Shown in pieces: positions 1 to 7,315 of a DNA stretch of 9,841 nucleotides. How positions within the stretch are numbered: position 1 is the stretch's first letter; the number at the start of each line of letters is the position of its first letter. The notes under the pieces were generated by a model. It did not search any database and was not told where the DNA came from. It worked only from the letters and a program-made list of their open reading frames with translations. The DNA comes from Oscillibacter sp. (GTDB lineage: Bacteria > Bacillota > Clostridia > Oscillospirales > Oscillospiraceae), in contig JAHHSB010000038.1 of assembly GCA_020025415.1 (NCBI GenBank), positions 1 through 9,841 on the forward strand. Reading direction: 5' to 3'. A program made the translations under genes and the position numbers.

Positions 1-40
1 TTCCACTTCTTTCGGTTTAATAGACAATTCCACAGGTTCA

Positions 41-65
41 GGGCAGGGGCGCTGCCCGCTTTTTC
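41..65 (+). terminator. Probable intrinsic terminator of a gene upstream of the window
   Basis: A six-base stem GGGCAG (41-46) / CTGCCC (52-57) with a five-base loop is followed by GC and then TTTTT. This is the form of a rho-independent terminator read on the plus strand. The gene it would end lies outside the window; one frame has a TAA at 18-20, but too little is present to call a coding fragment. The stem is short, so the call is moderate. Confidence 0.5.
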
Positions 66-199
66 TGTCGGCGAAACGGGGCCGGGCAGACCAGCGGGGC
101 GTCTTTCTTTGGTATGTCCATATGTCCGCGTCTATTTCATCGTGTCCGTTTGCAGCCTGGGGAGAGAATACATCACCAAGAATAAAAAAGGAGTATTAT

Positions 200-1858
200 A
201 TGGCAGAAAAACTGAAAATCATCCCCCTGGGCGGTCTGGATGAAATTGGGAAGAACATGACCGTCTATGAGTACGGCGGGGAGATCGTGGTCGTGGACTG
301 TGGCATGGCCTTTCCCGAGGATGATATGTACGGCATCGACCTGGTCATCCCCGACGTATCCTACCTGATCAAAAACCGCAGCCGCATCCGGGGCCTGTTC
401 ATCACCCACGGCCATGAAGACCACATCGGGGCCATCCCCTATGTGCTCAAGCAGGTGAACATGCCCATTTACTGCACCCGCCTGACCGCCGGCCTCATTC
501 GGCTCAAGCTGGAAGAGCACGGCCTTTTGAAGAACACCAAGCTCATCACCGTGGAGGCCGGGGAGACCGTCCGGGCGGGGAAATTCAATGTGGAATTCAT
601 CCACGTCAACCACTCCATCGCCGACTCGGTGGCCTTCGCCATCCACACCAAGATGGGCACGGTGGTCCACACCGGCGACTTCAAGATCGACTCCACCCCC
701 ATTGACGGGGACGTGATCGACCTCGCCCGCTTCGGCGAACTGGGCAAGGAGGGGGTGCTGGCCCTGCTGGCGGACTCCACCAACGTGGAGCGGCCGGGTT
801 TCACCATGTCCGAAAGCCTGGTAGGCAAGACGTTTATGCGCCAGTTCCAGGGCTGTGAGGAGCGGATCATCGTCACCACCTTCGCCTCCAACGTCCACCG
901 GATCCAACAGGTGATCGACGCGGCCGCCGCCAACGGGCGGAAGGTGGCCGTCACCGGTCGGTCCATGGAAAACATGATGAAGGTCTCCACAGATCTGGGC
1001 TATATGAAGGTGCCCAAAAACGTGCTGACGGACGTCAACAAGATCAAGGGCCTGCCCAAAAACAAGCAGGTCATCGTCACCACCGGCTCCCAAGGCGAGG
1101 AAATGAGCGCTCTGTACCGCATGGCCTTCTCCACCCACAAGCAGATCGAGGTGGGCCCCGGGGACAAGGTCATCATCTCCGCCTCCGCCATCCCCGGCAA
1201 CGAGGTGACTATCAGCCGGGTGATCAACGAGCTGTTCCGCAAGGGTGTGAGCGTAGTCTATGACCGGGCGGATATGCTTCATGTCTCCGGCCATGCCTGT
1301 CAGGAAGAGCTGAAGATCATTCACGCTCTGACCAAGCCCCGCTTCTTCATCCCCCTCCACGGCGAGCAGCGGATGCTTCAGATCCACGCCCAGCTGGCCC
1401 AGCAGATGGGCATGCAGCGCAACAACATCGCCATTGCCGAAAACGGCAATGTCATTGAGATCACCGGCCGGACCATGAAGATCAACGGCTCTGTGCCCTC
1501 CGGCGAGCTGTATGTGGACGGCTCCGGCGTGGGTGATGTGGGTGCCGTGGTCATGCGGGACCGCAGACGTCTGGCCCAGGACGGCATGGTAGTCGTGGTG
1601 CTGCCGGTCTCTTCCCAGAACGGCCAGCTGATTGCGCCGCCGGAGATCATCACCCGGGGCTTCATCTACGTCAAAGAGTCCGAGGACCTGATGCGGGAGC
1701 TGCAGACCGTGGCCTCCAACGCCGCCGACGGCGTCTCTCGCAAGCGCAGCCGGGACGATGGGGAGCTTCGCGGCGCGGTGAAATCCGCTGTGAGCAACTA
1801 TCTGTTCAAGAGTACCAAGCGCAACCCCATGGTCATCCCCGTGGTGACCCGGCTGTAA
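200..1858 (+). CDS. rnj: Ribonuclease J (RNase J1-type 5' exonuclease/endonuclease)
   Basis: This encodes a metallo-beta-lactamase/beta-CASP ribonuclease of 552 residues, close to the usual size of RNase J (about 555). In Bacillota this enzyme degrades mRNA from 5' monophosphate ends and matures rRNA, acting in the cytoplasm. The zinc-binding signature HGHEDH is at residues 70-75, with further metal ligands expected at H138 (VNHSIADS), D160 (HTGDFK) and H387 (PLHGE). The beta-CASP region holds TGSQGE (295-300) and SASAIPGNE, with SGHACQEE around H365. The C-terminal part contains GSGVGDVGAVVMRDRR, typical of the family. The start at 200 is chosen because AAAAAGGAG lies just upstream; an in-frame ATG at 122 would add 26 residues unlike the family and without a good ribosome binding site. 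I see no convincing promoter in 66-199. A strong hairpin terminator follows the stop. Family assignment is very secure; J1 versus J2 cannot be settled from this copy alone. Confidence 0.97.
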   Translation: MAEKLKIIPLGGLDEIGKNMTVYEYGGEIVVVDCGMAFPEDDMYGIDLVIPDVSYLIKNRSRIRGLFITHGHEDHIGAIPYVLKQVNMPIYCTRLTAGLIRLKLEEHGLLKNTKLITVEAGETVRAGKFNVEFIHVNHSIADSVAFAIHTKMGTVVHTGDFKIDSTPIDGDVIDLARFGELGKEGVLALLADSTNVERPGFTMSESLVGKTFMRQFQGCEERIIVTTFASNVHRIQQVIDAAAANGRKVAVTGRSMENMMKVSTDLGYMKVPKNVLTDVNKIKGLPKNKQVIVTTGSQGEEMSALYRMAFSTHKQIEVGPGDKVIISASAIPGNEVTISRVINELFRKGVSVVYDRADMLHVSGHACQEELKIIHALTKPRFFIPLHGEQRMLQIHAQLAQQMGMQRNNIAIAENGNVIEITGRTMKINGSVPSGELYVDGSGVGDVGAVVMRDRRRLAQDGMVVVVLPVSSQNGQLIAPPEIITRGFIYVKESEDLMRELQTVASNAADGVSRKRSRDDGELRGAVKSAVSNYLFKSTKRNPMVIPVVTRL

Positions 1859-1884
1859 TGCGCCGCTTCCCGACAAAACCATAT

Positions 1885-1914
1885 AAAAAGGACGCCCAGT
1901 CGGGCGTCCTTTTT
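1885..1914 (+). terminator. Strong intrinsic terminator after rnj, likely bidirectional
   Basis: A perfect 13-base stem, AAAAAGGACGCCC (1885-1897) and GGGCGTCCTTTTT (1902-1914), closes on a four-base AGTC loop. The T-run serves rnj on the plus strand. The A-run on the left arm becomes a T-run on the minus strand, so the same hairpin could also stop transcripts arriving from the minus-strand SPFH gene. It lies 26 bases past the rnj stop, between convergent genes. Confidence 0.93.
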
Positions 1915-1977
1915 TGCGGTGCAAAAGCATAAAAAATCGGCCATGTACCGCTTCAGGGGCACGGTCATAAAATTTCA

Positions 1978-2005
1978 GCGCGTGGGCCGGGAACGGCCCA
2001 CGCGC
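1978..2005 (-). terminator. GC-rich hairpin downstream of the SPFH gene, possible terminator
   Basis: A perfect 12-base stem, GCGCGTGGGCCG (1978-1989) and CGGCCCACGCGC (1994-2005), surrounds a four-base loop (GGAA on plus, TTCC on minus). Read on the minus strand it lies about 70 bases past the SPFH stop and is followed by CTGAAATTTTATG, a poor T-tract separated from the stem. It may be an imperfect terminator or an mRNA 3'-end-protecting structure, with the stronger hairpin at 1885-1914 as a backup. Confidence 0.5.
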
Positions 2006-2013
2006 GCGTCAAA

Positions 2014-2067
2014 CTTCATGTGCAGCAGCCTTTGCCTGTTTTCGTGGTGCGCCCCGAGCGCATGAAG
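2014..2067. repeat. Interrupted inverted repeat between the SPFH stop and its terminator hairpin
   Basis: CTTCATGTGC (2014-2023) can pair with GCGCATGAAG (2058-2067) across a 34-base interval. Nine pairs are Watson-Crick and one is G-T in plus-strand RNA; on the minus strand that position becomes a C-A mismatch. It lies just past the SPFH stop codon (2076-2078). Its role is unknown; it could be chance or part of the 3' untranslated structure. Confidence 0.35.
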
Positions 2068-2075
2068 TCATATGC

Positions 2076-2987
2076 TCATTCCTTGGGATCGGGGGTCTCA
2101 AACACGGCCTTGGCGCTGGCCGCCAGACCCGCCAGAGCCTGCAGCTCACTGGGGATGATGATCTTGGTGGCCTTGCCGTCGGCCACCTTCTGCATGGTCT
2201 CCAGGGCTTTGAGCTTCACCACCTGGTCGTTGGGCGCGGCCTCATTGAGCAGCCGCAGCGAGTCGGCCAGGGCCTTCTGCACCTTCATAATGGCCTCCGC
2301 CTCGCCCTCGGCCTTCATGATCACCGCCTGACGGGCGGCGTCGGCCTTCAAAATGGCGGACTGCTTCTCGCCCTCGGCCACCAGGATCTGGGACTGCTTC
2401 TGGCCCTCAGCCTGCAAGATGGCCTCCCGGCGCTCCCGCTCGGCCCGCATCTGCTTTTCCATGGACTCCTGGATGTCCCGGGGCGGCATGATGTTTTTCA
2501 GCTCCACCCGGTTGACCTTGATGCCCCAGGGGTCGGTGGCCTCGTCCAGAATGGCCCGCATCTGGGTGTTGATATGGTCCCGGCTGGTCAGGGACTGGTC
2601 CAGCTCCAGATCGCCGATGATATTGCGCAGCGTGGTGGCAGTCAGGTTCTCGATGGCGCTCAGGGGCATCTCCACGCCGTAGGTGTAAAGCTTGGGATCG
2701 GTGATCTGGAAATAGATCACTGTGTCGATCTGCATGGTAACGTTGTCCTTGGTAATCACCGGCTGGGGATCGAAATCCACCACCTGCTCTTTCAAAGACA
2801 CCTTCTTCACCACCCGCATGATGAAGGGCACTTTAAAGTGGAGGCCCACGTTCCAGACGGTGTAGAACGCGCCCAGGCGCTCCACCACATAGGCCTTGGA
2901 CTGCTGGACAATATGGATATTGCCGCTCAGCAGAGCCACGATCAGGATCACGCGAATGGAAACAACCACAATGGTCACGGGGTTCAT
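2076..2987 (-). CDS. SPFH/Band 7 domain protein (stomatin/QmcA-like membrane scaffold)
   Basis: This is a 303-residue membrane-anchored member of the stomatin/prohibitin (SPFH) superfamily. Such proteins assemble into large rings or cages and organise membrane microdomains or regulate membrane proteases. A hydrophobic N-terminal anchor covers residues 5-21, followed by the SPFH domain (about 24-180) with QQSKAYVVERLGAF and MPPRDIQESMEKQMRAER, both typical. Residues 189-232 form four 11-residue coiled-coil repeats of the pattern (A/Q/V)I(L/M)xA(E/D)G..., and the C-terminal KIIIPSELQALAGLA is a common family ending. An arginine (R12) lies inside the anchor. AAGGAG precedes the ATG at good spacing. 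The start overlaps the stop of the upstream nfeD-family gene (ATGA at 2987-2984), which predicts translational coupling. QmcA/YbbK-NfeD gene pairs are widespread, so the assignment is firm; the cellular client is unknown. Confidence 0.95.
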   Translation of the reverse strand: MNPVTIVVVSIRVILIVALLSGNIHIVQQSKAYVVERLGAFYTVWNVGLHFKVPFIMRVVKKVSLKEQVVDFDPQPVITKDNVTMQIDTVIYFQITDPKLYTYGVEMPLSAIENLTATTLRNIIGDLELDQSLTSRDHINTQMRAILDEATDPWGIKVNRVELKNIMPPRDIQESMEKQMRAERERREAILQAEGQKQSQILVAEGEKQSAILKADAARQAVIMKAEGEAEAIMKVQKALADSLRLLNEAAPNDQVVKLKALETMQKVADGKATKIIIPSELQALAGLAASAKAVFETPDPKE

Positions 2988-3430
2988 ACGATCACTCCTT
3001 CCAATTTCTCACACGGCTCCACCAGGAGCTTAACGCCTTCGATAGACAGCACCCGCACCCGCTCGCCGGCGGGGATGATCCCATTGTCAGCACTGCGGGC
3101 AGTCCAGGTTTTTCCGTCTACATATACCGCGCCGGCGGCATGGATGTTGTCAATGGTCTCGGTCACCTGGCCGATCTCTCCCAGCACCCGGTCAGCATTG
3201 GTGGGTTCGGCCTTCTTTTGGACGGCCTTCCGCACCAGAGGACGGGTCAGCGCCAGGGCCAGAGCAGACACCACGGCAAACACCAGCACCTGTATGTTGA
3301 CGCTTGCTTCCGCCAAGGCGGCGAACAGCGCTGCGGCGGCGCCCACCACGAACCAGATGGAGACCAGCCCTGCGGTCAACGCCTCCACCACACCAAACAC
3401 CACAATGGCGCCCAGCCATACCCAAGTCAT
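2984..3430 (-). CDS. NfeD family membrane protein, partner of the SPFH protein
   Basis: This encodes a 148-residue short-form NfeD protein. Residues 4-62 are strongly hydrophobic and should form about three membrane segments, followed by a basic stretch (RPLVRKAVQKK) and a C-terminal OB-fold domain (about 80-138) with GEIGQVTETI, VYVDGKTWTARS and GERVRVLSIEGVKLLVEP. Short NfeD proteins are almost always encoded next to SPFH genes and are thought to act with them at the membrane; the molecular role is not settled. The start is uncertain. AAAGGAG (3446-3440) is nine bases from the ATG at 3430 but only three from the ATG at 3436, so 3430 is preferred. An upstream ATG at 3490 would add 20 arginine-rich, non-conserved residues. 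It is first in a two-gene operon and its TGA overlaps the next gene's ATG. Confidence 0.92.
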   Translation of the reverse strand: MTWVWLGAIVVFGVVEALTAGLVSIWFVVGAAAALFAALAEASVNIQVLVFAVVSALALALTRPLVRKAVQKKAEPTNADRVLGEIGQVTETIDNIHAAGAVYVDGKTWTARSADNGIIPAGERVRVLSIEGVKLLVEPCEKLEGVIV

Positions 3431-3516
3431 CTCCATCCGCTCCTTTCTTCTCCTGGCCCCGGCGTTTCCGCAGGGGAAAATCGCTGTCACCGGGGCAAAT
3501 TCTTGGTTTTGGTAAG

Positions 3517-3545
3517 ATTATATCAGTTTTCTTTCCCTGATACCA
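3517..3545 (-). promoter_or_regulatory. Promoter of the nfeD-SPFH operon
   Basis: On the minus strand a perfect TATAAT (3522-3517) is preceded by TGA, giving an extended -10 (TGATATAAT). A weak -35 candidate, TGGTAT (3545-3540), lies 17 bases further up. Transcription would begin near 3510, leaving about 80 bases of leader before the chosen start. The perfect extended -10 carries the call. Confidence 0.65.
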
Positions 3546-3642
3546 GAGTCTTTTTCTTCCAGCCCTGCCAGCGGCAGGATCTGTTTGCCTTTTTGCACAA
3601 ACAAGTCCCGGCTTGCCCCGTGAGAATTTCCTATTTCACCCC

Positions 3643-3670
3643 TTGTATTTTATCCCGCTCCTACTATTAT
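3643..3670 (+). promoter_or_regulatory. Promoter of the MATE transporter gene
   Basis: TTGTAT (3643-3648) and TATTAT (3665-3670) are separated by 16 bases and resemble sigma-A -35 and -10 boxes. Transcription would start near 3677, giving a leader of under 30 bases that contains GAGGAGG (3687-3693). The region sits in the divergent interval shared with the nfeD promoter. Confidence 0.55.
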
Positions 3671-3703
3671 AAAAGGTTGGAAAAAAGAGGAGGATTTTTT
3701 GAT

Positions 3704-5080
3704 ATGACCCAAGATTTGACTCACGGCCGCCCCATGTCGCTGCTGCTGCGCTTTGGCGTGCCTATTTTATTCGGGCTGCTGTTCCAGCAGCTCTACAATG
3801 TGGTGGACACCGCCATCGTGGGAAAGTTCCTGGGCGGGGCCGCCCTGGCCGCGGTGGGCTCCACCGGCTCCATCAACTTCCTGGTGGTGGGCGGCTGCAT
3901 CGGCCTGTGCAGCGGCTTTGCCATTCCCGTGGCTCACTGCTTCGGCTCCGGCGAGGAGAGCGAGCTGCGCAAGTATGTGACCAGCGGACTGTGGTGCTGC
4001 CTGTTTTTCAGTTTAGTAATCACCGCCGCCACGCTGATCTTTGGCCGGGACATCCTGATTCTTATGCGCACCCCTGCCGACATCTACGAAAACGCCTGGA
4101 TCTACATCGCCACCATCTTTGTCGGCATCCCGGGCTACATTCTCTACAACATGACCGCCGGCATCCTCCGCTCCCTGGGGGACAGCCGCACCCCGGTAAT
4201 CTGGCTGGTGATCGCGTCGGTGAGCAACATCGTGCTGGACTTGGTGTTCATCCTGAACTTCAGCCTGGGGGTGTTCGGCGCGGCCTTCGCCACCATCCTC
4301 AGCCAGTTCCTGGCGGGCTTCGGCTGCCTTGCACGGGTCTGCCGGGGTTTTCCGGTGCTGCGGATGGAAAAAGAGGACTGGGTCTGGTCCTGGGCCCGGA
4401 TCGGCCGACTGATGATGCTGGGCCTGCCCATGGGACTGCAGTACTCCATTACCGCCATCGGCAGCGTGATGCTCCAGAGCGCGGTGAACGTGCTGGGCAC
4501 CACCTATGTCACGGCCACTACCGCCGCCAGCAAGGTCTCGCTGTTTCTGGCCTGCCCCTTTGACGCCATGGGCTCCACCATGGTCACCTACTGCGGGCAG
4601 AACGCCGGCGCCCGGGAATGGGACCGGCTCCGCCAGGGGGTGCGCTCCTGCACGCTGCTGGGCCTGATCTATGCTCTTATTGCCCTGGGCGGCGTCTATG
4701 CAGGGGGGCGGCAGCTGGTGATGCTCTTCCTGGATGAGGCCAGCGCCCCCCTGGCACCCCTTGCCCAGCACTTTTTGATGATCCTGGTGATTTTTTACTT
4801 CCCCCTGGCCCTGGTGAACATCTACCGCTTCTCCATCCAGGGCATGGGCCACTCCCCTCTGGCCACCTTTGCCGGTGTGATGGAGCTGGCGGGCCGGGCC
4901 ATGGTGGCCCGGCTGGTGGGCTCTCTCGGCTATGCCGCCGCCTGCTTTGCCTCCCCCGCCGCGTGGGTGCTGGCGGATCTGTTCTTAGTCCCGGCCTACT
5001 TCTTCTGCGTACGCCGGGCCCAGCGGGCCGACAAGCCCCAGGCCGAAAGCACCCAGCACAATCTCCCCGCCGCGGCGTGA
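3704..5080 (+). CDS. MATE family multidrug/cation efflux transporter
   Basis: This encodes a 458-residue inner-membrane protein of the multidrug and toxic compound extrusion family, which exports cationic drugs or metabolites in exchange for Na+ or H+. The length and the two repeated MatE halves (about 15-175 and 235-395) fit twelve membrane helices. Family motifs include FQQLYNVVDTAIVGKFLG in helix 1, TAGILRSLGDSRTP (151-164), ASVSNIVLDLVFI, and GQNAGA (298-303) in the second half. The tail (437-458) is polar. The start at 3704 is supported by GAGGAGG ten bases upstream and by the family N-terminus (GRPMSLLLRFGVPILFG); longer in-frame starts run back through the nfeD gene and promoter region. 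No terminator is visible after it, but the next gene has its own promoter. The substrate cannot be read from sequence. Confidence 0.95.
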   Translation: MTQDLTHGRPMSLLLRFGVPILFGLLFQQLYNVVDTAIVGKFLGGAALAAVGSTGSINFLVVGGCIGLCSGFAIPVAHCFGSGEESELRKYVTSGLWCCLFFSLVITAATLIFGRDILILMRTPADIYENAWIYIATIFVGIPGYILYNMTAGILRSLGDSRTPVIWLVIASVSNIVLDLVFILNFSLGVFGAAFATILSQFLAGFGCLARVCRGFPVLRMEKEDWVWSWARIGRLMMLGLPMGLQYSITAIGSVMLQSAVNVLGTTYVTATTAASKVSLFLACPFDAMGSTMVTYCGQNAGAREWDRLRQGVRSCTLLGLIYALIALGGVYAGGRQLVMLFLDEASAPLAPLAQHFLMILVIFYFPLALVNIYRFSIQGMGHSPLATFAGVMELAGRAMVARLVGSLGYAAACFASPAAWVLADLFLVPAYFFCVRRAQRADKPQAESTQHNLPAAA

Positions 5081-5093
5081 CCGTCCTTTCCCG

Positions 5094-5122
5094 TTGCACT
5101 TTTTTCCGGGGTCTGATATACT
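5094..5122 (+). promoter_or_regulatory. Near-consensus promoter of the RNA methyltransferase gene
   Basis: TTGCAC (5094-5099), a 17-base spacer, and TATACT (5117-5122) preceded by TGA form a strong sigma-A-type promoter with an extended -10. Transcription would begin near 5129, giving a leader of about 30 bases with AAGGAGG (5143-5149). It starts 13 bases past the MATE stop, so this gene can be expressed independently of the transporter. Confidence 0.75.
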
Positions 5123-5158
5123 GATGGCAATGTGTTTGAAAGAAGGAGGGCTGCGGCC

Positions 5159-6268
5159 ATGACACTGACGGTACCGTGTCTTTTCGGGCTGGAAAGCCTG
5201 GTAGCAGATGAAATGCGGCGGCTGGGCCTGGCCAATGTCCGTGCGGAAAATGGCCGGGTCCGCTGTGACGGAACCCCCGCCGACATCGCCCGGCTGAACA
5301 TCAACCTGCGCTGCGGCGCCCGGGTACTGCTGGAACTGGGCAGCTTCCCCGCCGCCACCTTTGACCAGCTTTTCGAGGGGGTCCGGGCCCTGCCCTGGGA
5401 GGATTATATTCCCCAAGGCGGGGAATTCCCGGTAAAAGGCTATACCCTCAACTCCCAGCTCCACTCCGTCCCCGCCTGCCAGGCCATCGTGAAGAAGGCC
5501 TCCGCCCGCCGCCTGGGCCAGGCCTATGGCATGGAGACCCTGCCGGAAACCGGCAGCCGCTATCAGATCCAGTTTTCCATCGTCCACGACCAGGCCATCT
5601 TGTACCTGGACACCTCCGGGGAGGGCTTGTACAAGCGGGGCTACCGGGCCCGGAACATGGGTGCCCCGCTGCGGGAAACTCTGGCTGCCGCCCTGGTGAC
5701 GTTGTCCCGCTATCGGGGCAAGGACCCCTTCTGCGACCCCTTCTGCGGCTCGGGCACCATCCCCATTGAGGCGGCCCTGATTGCCAAGAACCGGGCGCCG
5801 GGCCTGGATCGGAGCTTTTCCGCCCAGAAGTGGAAGAATGTGGACAACCGGATCTGGATGGACGCCGCCGACGAGGCGCAGGACCGAGAATTCCATGGCA
5901 GGTACGACATCTGGGGCGGAGACATCGACCCCGCCGCGGTAGAGCTGGCCAAACACAACGCGGCCCTGGCGGGGGTGGATGACTGCATCCGTTTCGAGGT
6001 GGCAGACGCCGCTGCCTTCCACCGGGACAGCACCTATGGCCAGCTGGTCACCAACCCGCCCTACGGCGAGCGCCTTTTGGAGAAAAAGGAGGCCGAGGCC
6101 CTGTACCGCGCCCTGGGCCGGGCCTTGAAGGACCTGCCCCCCAAGTGGCGCGTGCTCATCCTCTCGTCCCACACGGAGTTTGAGCGCTGCTTCGGCCGGA
6201 TAGCAGACAAAAAACGCAAGCTCTACAACGGCATGCTCAAATGCGATCTCTTTATGTACGGAACCTGA
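5159..6268 (+). CDS. THUMP-domain class I SAM-dependent RNA methyltransferase (RlmL N-terminal/YpsC type)
   Basis: This encodes a 369-residue methyltransferase related to the N-terminal half of E. coli RlmKL, which makes m2G2445 in 23S rRNA, and to B. subtilis YpsC. A THUMP-type RNA-binding region covers about residues 40-152. The Rossmann-fold catalytic domain follows: motif I FCDPFCGSGTIPIEAA (191-206) binds S-adenosylmethionine, GGDID (253-257) is the acidic motif II, and NPPYGERL (299-306) is the N2-guanine-methylating motif IV. The KRGYRARNMGAPLRETLAA stretch linking the domains is typical. The length fits the stand-alone Bacillota form, with no RlmK half. The start at 5159 has AAGGAGG nine bases upstream; a GTG at 5132 would add nine residues overlapping the ribosome binding site. 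It probably heads a transcript reaching the lipid kinase gene 73 bases on. The exact target base is inferred from the family. Confidence 0.93.
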   Translation: MTLTVPCLFGLESLVADEMRRLGLANVRAENGRVRCDGTPADIARLNINLRCGARVLLELGSFPAATFDQLFEGVRALPWEDYIPQGGEFPVKGYTLNSQLHSVPACQAIVKKASARRLGQAYGMETLPETGSRYQIQFSIVHDQAILYLDTSGEGLYKRGYRARNMGAPLRETLAAALVTLSRYRGKDPFCDPFCGSGTIPIEAALIAKNRAPGLDRSFSAQKWKNVDNRIWMDAADEAQDREFHGRYDIWGGDIDPAAVELAKHNAALAGVDDCIRFEVADAAAFHRDSTYGQLVTNPPYGERLLEKKEAEALYRALGRALKDLPPKWRVLILSSHTEFERCFGRIADKKRKLYNGMLKCDLFMYGT

Positions 6269-6341
6269 GCCTTCGGCACAGCTGACCGGGAAGCCCGGCA
6301 GGCCCCGGCATCAGCCAGTTCAACTTGACAGAGGGAGCTTT

Positions 6342-7268
6342 ATGAAACATATTTTCATTATCAATGTCCACGCCGGAAAGCGCAATCAGGCCTCCCGCAT
6401 TCTCACCATGGCAGAAAAGCTGCGGGTAAAGTACGGTCTGGACTGCAGCTGCATGATCACCGATCACCCCGGCGGCGCCGAGGAGCTGGCCCGGCGGGCC
6501 GCTTCCGGCAGCGAGTCCGTGCGGATCTACGCCTGCGGCGGCGACGGGACGGCCAGTGAGGTGGCCAACGGCATCGCCGGCTTTGAAAATGCCGCCATGA
6601 CCTGCATCCCCACAGGCACCGGCAACGACCTGCTGCGCAATTTCGGCGCCGACGCGGAGAAATTCCAGGACGCGGAGAACCTGTGGGATGGCCCCCAGTT
6701 CCCCCTGGATTTGATTGAGTGCAACGGTCGCTACGCTCTGACCATCGCCTGCACCGGCATTGACGCCCGGGTGGCGGACGACATCCATAAATATCGGGAC
6801 CATTCCCTGTTTGGTGGTAAGAGCAGCTATCTGACCTCTCTGCTGATGAACTTCCTCTTCAAAGACATCCATCAGCGCTGGACCGTCTCTCTGGACGGGC
6901 AGATGCTGCTGGGGGATTACTCCCTGATCTCCGTGTGCAACGGCCGCTATTACGGCGGCGGCTTCATGCCTGTACCGGAGGCCCGGATGAATGACGGCGT
7001 ACTGGACACCATCATTGTCAGGGGCGCGAGCAAGCTCCAGTTCGCCCGCTTTGTCTCCGCCTACGCCAAGGGCGATTGGCGGCGCTTCCCCTCCCTCATC
7101 CGGGTAGTCCGCCCTCAGGAGATCCGGATCCACTCCTCCGGCGCCCCCCTGGTCACCTGCCTGGATGGGGAAAGCCTCCACGCCTCGGAGGTCACCATCC
7201 GCCTGGCAGACAAAAAGGTCAACTTCTTTGGGCCTACCGGCTGCGACTGCAACCGCACAGCCCGCTGA
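6342..7268 (+). CDS. Diacylglycerol kinase family lipid kinase (DagK/YegS/BmrU type)
   Basis: This encodes a 308-residue soluble lipid kinase of the DAGK catalytic family. Members phosphorylate diacylglycerol or related lipids with ATP at the membrane face; in Gram-positives DgkB recycles diacylglycerol released by lipoteichoic acid synthesis. The nucleotide-binding signature GGDGT is at residues 66-70 and PTGTGND at 90-96. Further family motifs are GIDARV (139-144), GGGFMPVPEARMNDGVLD (205-222) and LDGE (274-277), the last at the position of the C-terminal acidic metal/catalytic motif. The N-terminal INVHAGKRN replaces the more common NPxxG(K/R). The tail ends in a CxC pair (301-303). GAGGGAG lies four bases before the ATG. 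It is 73 bases after the methyltransferase with no terminator or credible promoter between, so co-transcription is likely. The actual lipid is unknown. Confidence 0.92.
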   Translation: MKHIFIINVHAGKRNQASRILTMAEKLRVKYGLDCSCMITDHPGGAEELARRAASGSESVRIYACGGDGTASEVANGIAGFENAAMTCIPTGTGNDLLRNFGADAEKFQDAENLWDGPQFPLDLIECNGRYALTIACTGIDARVADDIHKYRDHSLFGGKSSYLTSLLMNFLFKDIHQRWTVSLDGQMLLGDYSLISVCNGRYYGGGFMPVPEARMNDGVLDTIIVRGASKLQFARFVSAYAKGDWRRFPSLIRVVRPQEIRIHSSGAPLVTCLDGESLHASEVTIRLADKKVNFFGPTGCDCNRTAR

Positions 7269-7315
7269 TGTTCCCGCCCCGGGAAACTACATAAAAAAGG
7301 AATGAGGAATGCACC

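Noticed and set aside
122..199. A 26-residue N-terminal extension of RNase J from ATG 122
   Set aside because: The extension is unlike the family, ATG 122 lacks a good ribosome binding site, and ATG 200 has AAAAAGGAG at suitable spacing and gives the usual length.
173..1930. A 585-codon open frame on the minus strand opposite rnj
   Set aside because: It is a GC-rich codon shadow: the protein is low-complexity (rich in H, D, G, V), has no recognisable motif, and covers a clearly real RNase J gene and its terminator.
3140..3703. A 188-residue N-terminal extension of the MATE protein
   Set aside because: It would run through the nfeD gene in antisense and through both divergent promoters. The family N-terminus starts at ATG 3704 with a strong ribosome binding site.
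4985..6172. A 395-codon minus-strand open frame opposite the methyltransferase
   Set aside because: Shadow frame of a well-supported gene with matching promoter and ribosome binding site on the other strand; no family features.
6286..6298. A CCGGG/CCCGG hairpin after the methyltransferase as a terminator
   Set aside because: The stem is only five bases and no T-run follows it.
6325..6330. A perfect TTGACA -35 box just before the lipid kinase gene
   Set aside because: A -10 box at normal spacing would fall inside the coding start (6348-6353 reads CATATT), so transcription would begin past the start codon; it is likely a chance match.
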